From: Chrysopilus asiliformis
Lineage: Eukaryota > Arthropoda > Insecta > Diptera > Rhagionidae
Direction: 5' to 3'
DNA: 64,000 nt
Assembly: GCA_964034945.1 (NCBI GenBank)
Contig: OZ035960.1
Coordinates: 21,253,487 to 21,317,486 of the forward strand
A model generated the notes under the pieces. The model was given only the letters and a program-made list of their open reading frames with translations, had not been told where the DNA came from and searched no databases. The position numbers and the translations under genes were made by a program. Below are positions 59,006-64,000 of the stretch, in pieces. The stretch's first letter is position 1. The number at the start of each line of letters is the position of its first letter.

Positions 59006-59956
59006 TCGTGCGCGCGTGCTGCATATATAACTATATATGTTTTGAAACTTTCACGACGATTATCAACCATCTTTTTTGATTTTTCGACTTAGATCGTGTT
59101 GGAAATAATAAAGTTACTTACTTTATTGAACCGAAACGTTTCGAAGGGAGTGTGCTACCCATGGTCGCTCGAAAATTGAAGCCAATCATCAAAACATTGA
59201 ATTGCTCCATAGATTTATTGGCAGACGCCACTAACGGTTAGGACATCGTCGTTAAATTAATCGTACATGACGGACAGTGTCTGTACAATTAAAGGAACAT
59301 CTCGCGGCTATTAATAACAACAATCAGGATTCCTTAGCAATAGCAGAACATGTTACAGTTACAGACAGTATGTTACAGACAATAACGCACTAGGTCTACG
59401 CTTCGACCGAGAAAGTGTTGGGCCGAAAAAGTCGACATTATCCGCGAATAGTGTGAGAAGCTATTGTAATTAAATGAACACCAACGGTTAATAGAGATAA
59501 TAGTTTCAGATTTCCCAAAACTTGGAATCTAGCCCCATCTGAAATATTACCAAAGATACCATAAGTGTCATCTGCAAAAAAAAACTACTGAACGGTTACA
59601 CCCGTACAATTTACGGAGCAATCCAATGTTTTGATGCCTGACTTCAGTTAACAGCAAATTAAATATACAGAAGGGCAACATATCCTTTGTGAGCACAAAA
59701 AAAACAACACTTACAACTACCAGGTTTTGTCCTAGCATTTTAGGAGAAATCCAAATCAGAAATACTTTTACCAGCTGAGAATTTTAGTAGCTTTTCTTTA
59801 TGTTGGAAAACCGTAAATGAAAAAATTGAGTGGTTTTGGGGATTAACATACGTCAAACATTTCCCTAACATACGTCAAACATTTAAGATGAAGGGGTATC
59901 ACAATGACTGTGAATGACATAAAAAACATAAGAAAATCTCAATCATACAAACACAT
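59006..59956. other. Unexplained mixed-composition stretch
   Basis: Less AT-rich than its surroundings and possibly older retroelement sequence, but no frame is recognisable. 'acatacgtcaaacatt' is tandemly duplicated near 59848-59885. Confidence 0.35.
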
Positions 59957-60281
59957 AAAAAAAACACTTTAAAAAACAAGTTTTATAACCTTATACACTT
60001 TCAAAATGCACTAAAAAGTAAAAAACAAGTTTAAAGTTTCACAAAAAAATGTTTTTATAAATTACGTGTTGTTGTGAAAATATAAAGTGTGCTGCGTTGC
60101 ACAGTATGAAACCGCTATTACAGATTCAAGAGCAAATGCAACGTCACACACTTTATATTTTCACAACAACACGCAATTTATAAAAACATTTTTTTGTGAA
60201 ACTTTAAACTTCTTTTTTACTTTTTAGTGCATTTTGAAAGTGTATAAGGTTATAAAACTTGTTTTTTAAAGTGTTTTTTTT
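59957..60281. mobile_element. Foldback element with 135-bp arms
   Basis: Arms 59957-60091 and 60147-60281 are reverse complements with only a few mismatches (position x pairs with 120238-x), around a 55-bp loop. The inner arm starts AAAGTGTG/CACACTTT, the outer ends are A-rich/T-rich. No target duplication can be fixed in the poly-A/T edges. No ORF. Confidence 0.8.
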
Positions 60282-60689
60282 TTTATTTTATACTTTTTAG
60301 TCTTGAATTAGCCTACCAAAAACCTCCAGAAAAGATCTTTCGCGGGAAATTTGAGCAAAAGGAAACTCACGCTATCTTTGCAGGACATTCCGTTATCCTT
60401 ACAGAATTTCAAATTTCAGAATCGGATTCAGCGACCCCAAAAACCCCCTAATGCGATTTTTTCCCGGAAAAAAATGGGAAAAGGATATTTGCGTTATCCT
60501 TACAGGACCTTCCATTATCCTTACAAGGATGGAGTAGTAAAAATATTGAACTGTCACCGGAACTACGCAAGGTGACAAAATTTCATCTTCCTAGGTTGCA
60601 TAGTTTCGGAGATATAAGGTTCCAGAGATAGACACATAGGTAGCCAGCCAGGTAGGTAGGTAGGTCGCGACAATCCAACTTAATAGAAA

Positions 60690-61072
60690 GTGTATAAAAA
60701 TGAGTTGGTGTCTGTCTGTCTGTTCCTCTTTCACGCAAAAACGGCTGAACCGATTGACTTGAAATTTGGCATGAGTGTCTGTGGTAGTTCTGGTTCCAAC
60801 CTAGGCATACGGAAAAGTAGCGCGAGTAGTGGGGGGAGTAAGGGGAGGGGGTAAAGTGATTTCGAAACTTAGTTTTTGCGCTATGTTACTCTTTCGCGGG
60901 GAAACTACTGAACCGATTGGCCTGAAATTTGGCATAGATGTTGGTGGGGGTCCAGCCCCAACATAGACCCATTAAAAAGTAGCCCGAGAGGTGGGGGCAG
61001 TAAGGGGAGGGGGTAAGGTCATTTCGAAACGCTGGGGGTGAACCGCGAAGCGGTTCGGGGCGCAGCCCCTAG
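60690..61072 (+). mobile_element. Helitron-like element with a different 3' end
   Basis: After 'gtataaaaatgagttggtg' it follows 3595-3918, then repeats a related ~185-bp block ('gaaccgattggcctgaaatttgg'). It ends with two stems (GAACCGC-GAA-GCGGTTC and GGGGC-GCA-GCCCC) directly followed by CTAG and T. The 5' end lacks the usual TCATACTA. Another Helitron-like 5' end starts four bases later at 61077. Confidence 0.65.
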
Positions 61073-61076
61073 TATA

Positions 61077-61210
61077 TCATATAATAGGCTTGTGTGTCGC
61101 TCTGTTCGCATAAAACTCGAGAACTGCTGGACCGATTTGAACTGCAGAGCTTATTGGCATAAAGGAGCGGACCACAAGCAATACCTCTAGTGCTCTATAG
61201 TACCTGTAAC
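61077..61210 (+). repeat. Second Helitron-like 5' end, in tandem
   Basis: Begins TCATATAATAGGCTTGTGTG after an A, followed by 'ctgctggaccgatttgaactgca', the typical internal word in diverged form. No 3' hairpin-CTAG end is found downstream. Confidence 0.4.
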
Positions 61211-61613
61211 ACATTCGTATGTTTCGTCAAAAAAAAAATTGAATACTAAAAATTCTGATGCCTAGTACACACCAACGAAGATTTGACGAAGTTAGAATTA
61301 TTACTTTTTTGCCATAAAAATGTTTCAGGCGAAGTGGACGACAACCATTTGGTATGTTTTAAGTTGTGCGTACGTATATTTTGGATTTTTTTTAACGATA
61401 TGTTCTCTTTACTATTCGACGGATAGTTATATACGATATCCGAAATTCCCGACCAGTTTTCGTGCGAAAGCTCTATTTTTTCGCTTCCTTCAACACTTTT
61501 TGCTATTGCTTTTTTGTTAAAATTTACCGTCTTCCAATTTTTAGTATAATTGACCAGGACACCATATTCGGCATCTTTAATGGCCCTATACTCGTAAATG
61601 TTTCTCAAAGATA

Positions 61614-62097
61614 CAGTAGAACACGCTTAAATGCACATCGAATTTCGCAGAATTTTATGTGCATTTATCCGTGTTTTGCATTTATACGTAGCACGGAAGC
61701 ACGGATAAATGCACATTAATGTGCAATTATGCGAGTAAAAGATAAACATGCTACTTTAATATTTCTGTAATACACATTTAAATTCAACAAGGCTACACAA
61801 AAACAAAGAACCTAATTAAGAATTCATTTTATCAAATAAAAATAACAATAATCACTTTTTTTTGTGTAATTACATTTAATTTTTGCACATGTGCATTTAA
61901 GCGTGTAAAATTTTATATAATTTATACTTTTGCGGATGTTAAAATGGTTGCATTTAAGCAAGTATTGCAATTAAGCGTGTTTCATTTATCCGTGTATATT
62001 TATATGAAAAATTCTTAAAAATCTTCCATGCACAAATTTTGTGTGCAATTACACGAGTTTTGCATTTACGCGTGTTGCATTTAAGCGCGTTCTACTG
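61614..62097. mobile_element. TA-flanked pogo-type MITE
   Basis: CAGTAGAACACGCTTAAATG and CATTTAAGCGCGTTCTACTG are inverted ends with one mismatch, flanked by TA. 484 bp. The interior repeats 'gcatttaNcgtg' words on both strands, so the ends seem to have multiplied inward. The ends resemble those of Tigger/pogo elements. No ORF. Confidence 0.75.
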
Positions 62098-64000
62098 TAT
62101 ATCTATATTAATTTACAGTTTAAATTACAGACGCTTTTTTCTAATTTCAAACTTTAAACTCCTTTTTGCGAATAACCTTGACCAAATTAGGTTTTAAACT
62201 GATGATTCATTAACAAAATAATAAATCAATGGGAAAGAATTATATATTTGGACATGTTTTATGTAACAAAACTTTACTTAACATTTGTGACGAAGCATAT
62301 GTTACTGGTCACATGGGAATAGATCGAACTATTATAGAAAATTTTCCATTTTTATGGGGGAGCGGAGGGAAGTACCCCGATCGGATTTTGCTGTATGGAA
62401 AAGTATTGCAAAATCTCATTTTAAACACATTTTGTCTTTATAAATTTTTCGATACGACGCATAGTTTAAGATTTTTTTAAGACTACCGAATAATTTTTAG
62501 CAAATCTTAAAAACGGACTACGAAATTTTATGTTTCACCATTTCCATATGCTCTTAATGTGTTGTCTGGACTTTCATAAACAACCGGAGATTGAAGCATT
62601 CTTGCCAAACAATGAGAGTATCATTTATTTCCGACAGCAAACAATGAACATAACTTAAATTTTATATTTGCATTAGCCAGGAATTACAATTATTTACGAA
62701 AAACGGAAACATATGGACAAAAAGTATCGCCAATCTCGCCACTTCATCATTTGAATAGCATCAGATGGGAACAAGGAAAACAAAAGCAGAGGCCGGATTC
62801 TCTGGATTGAATTTGTTTTCATCTGAAGAGGTTATTGCACCTTCCTCTATTTGGGATTCTCAGGCGAGAATCAAAAGTCTTCGGTAAAGCTAAGATCGGA
62901 CTCGCGCCATTTGCCATTAATTTGGTCCTCACCTCGAATTCGCAGAACCTCTTATCAAGAAATAGTGGAAAAAAATAGCAAAAAAAATTCACCAAGAGTC
63001 AAACAGCAAACCATGAATCACACAAGTTAACGAAATTGATTAATAATGCACCATTTCGAAAACAAGTAGTCAATTCCTGGAAATTCGGGTGAATCGGCTG
63101 GGTCAATTTTCTGCACAAGTACCGACATATTCGAGAAAATCAATAATTCAAATTGCTGTCTTTTTTATAATTCTGGGCTGCTATAAGGGCATTTTCCGAT
63201 TGAAGTTCGACTTTCCCTAGCCATATGCCCACAATCTGGATTTGCCAAAACAATCGAAATACCATCGAAGACAGCCTGAAACATTGAAAAATGAGCCAAC
63301 CCTGCCATTTGGACGAAATTCGGAAGAGTTCCTTGAAAATCAAACAATTTCCATCGCGTCCAAATGGATCCCAGCCACTACACACTCAAGTATGCTTTCA
63401 CACTGTTGTACCCTGTATGCGGACACGAAAAAACAACACCAAAAAACGCACACACTCGAGCAGGGTCACAGAAATGGGAACTCAAACTGATTTTTTTCTT
63501 CGTCTTTCTACTCATCTTCGACTTTTCACTATAACTTTTCGGAGGGTTTTCCTTGATTTTCCAATTGATCAATCCGCACACCGGATTCTTGATTCGATAA
63601 TCTCAATTGTAAACCAGTAATTAGCAATTCACTTACTCACTTTAATCCGAAAAACGCTCAATTAATCTGCAAACCGAATTCTACACTACCAAAGCGGAAT
63701 ATTGCCAGTGTTGAAAGCCTGCTAAATGTTCTTTTCTGTAAAATACGGTACAACAAAAAAATACGGTAAAAATGGCGATTTTTCTTTGTCAGAGTACCAT
63801 AAATAAGAACCAGAGTGCCATGAATAAAATCTGCTGAAATTCTTTTATTTTTTAACTAATTAATTTACGCACAAACAATCTAAATTGAATAAAAAAAAAT
63901 ACAGCGGTAAGAAAATATTCAGATTGAGAGCTCTGACATACTAGAGAACCTATAACCGATAGACTAAAGTGTTAAAATTACCGCCAAGCTAAAAAATGAG
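62098..64000. other. Gene-free right end of the window
   Basis: No supported exon. 62750-63650 is less AT-rich and not visibly repetitive; open frames there are short and unrecognised, so it may be a leader or promoter of a gene outside the window, or conserved non-coding DNA. Confidence 0.35.

Noticed and set aside
61246..61608. 120-aa minus-strand frame next to the pogo-type MITE
   Set aside because: Composition is protein-like, but I recognise no family and see no splice or promoter context; not enough to call a gene.
63140..63620. Overlapping frames of 60-109 aa near the right end
   Set aside because: Overlapping frames on both strands, no recognisable domain, no ATG context; likely chance in a less AT-rich stretch.

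Overview
The window is nuclear DNA from an insect, almost certainly a fly (Diptera) or close relative. It is AT-rich, its introns are mostly short with GT/AG ends, and its Smad gene reads as Mad, nearly residue for residue the fly protein in MH1 and MH2. I recognised no bacterial, organellar or viral genes, no tRNA or rRNA, and no CRISPR array.

Layout. 1-17.4 kb is a repeat-rich stretch with no recognisable host exon. At 17388-17591 (minus) lies a PH-domain exon of a Tec/Btk kinase (Btk29A type). The remaining exons would lie to its left but are not seen, so the first 17 kb is probably one large Btk29A intron. From 21.5 to 42 kb is a compact gene cluster: ALG5 (minus, 7 exons), alpha/epsilon-sarcoglycan (plus, 7 exons plus a likely cassette exon), CCDC97 (minus), an unrecognised small ORF (minus), AASDHPPT (plus, single exon), ABCC10/MRP7 (plus, 15 exons), RABIF/Mss4 (minus, 2 exons) and NDUFC2 (minus, 3 exons). 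Mad (minus, 2 coding exons) is at 47.9-49.3 kb, and its 5' leader may reach about 53 kb. From 53 to 64 kb I see repeats and no supported gene. The reconstructed coding frames close exactly: ALG5 325 aa, sarcoglycan 403 aa, ABCC10 1495 aa, RABIF 120 aa, NDUFC2 116 aa, Mad 457 aa.

The genes are unrelated housekeeping and signalling functions (ER N-glycosylation, dystrophin complex, splicing-associated factor, phosphopantetheinylation, ABC transport, Rab chaperone, complex I, BMP signalling). Nothing indicates that they work as one pathway; tight divergent and convergent spacing is the only organisation.

The mobile DNA is diverse. There is an almost perfect 1.58-kb palindrome of two half Tc1-like elements inside sarcoglycan intron 1. 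Helitron-like elements start TC and end hairpin-CTAG, inserted between A and T. Other elements include three TTAA-flanked piggyBac-type MITEs, a decayed pogo-like element whose PHD finger is split by another MITE, a decayed Harbinger-like element with repeated ATCAGACGG motifs, a 135-bp-arm foldback, two LINE ORF2 scraps, and many small inverted-repeat elements.
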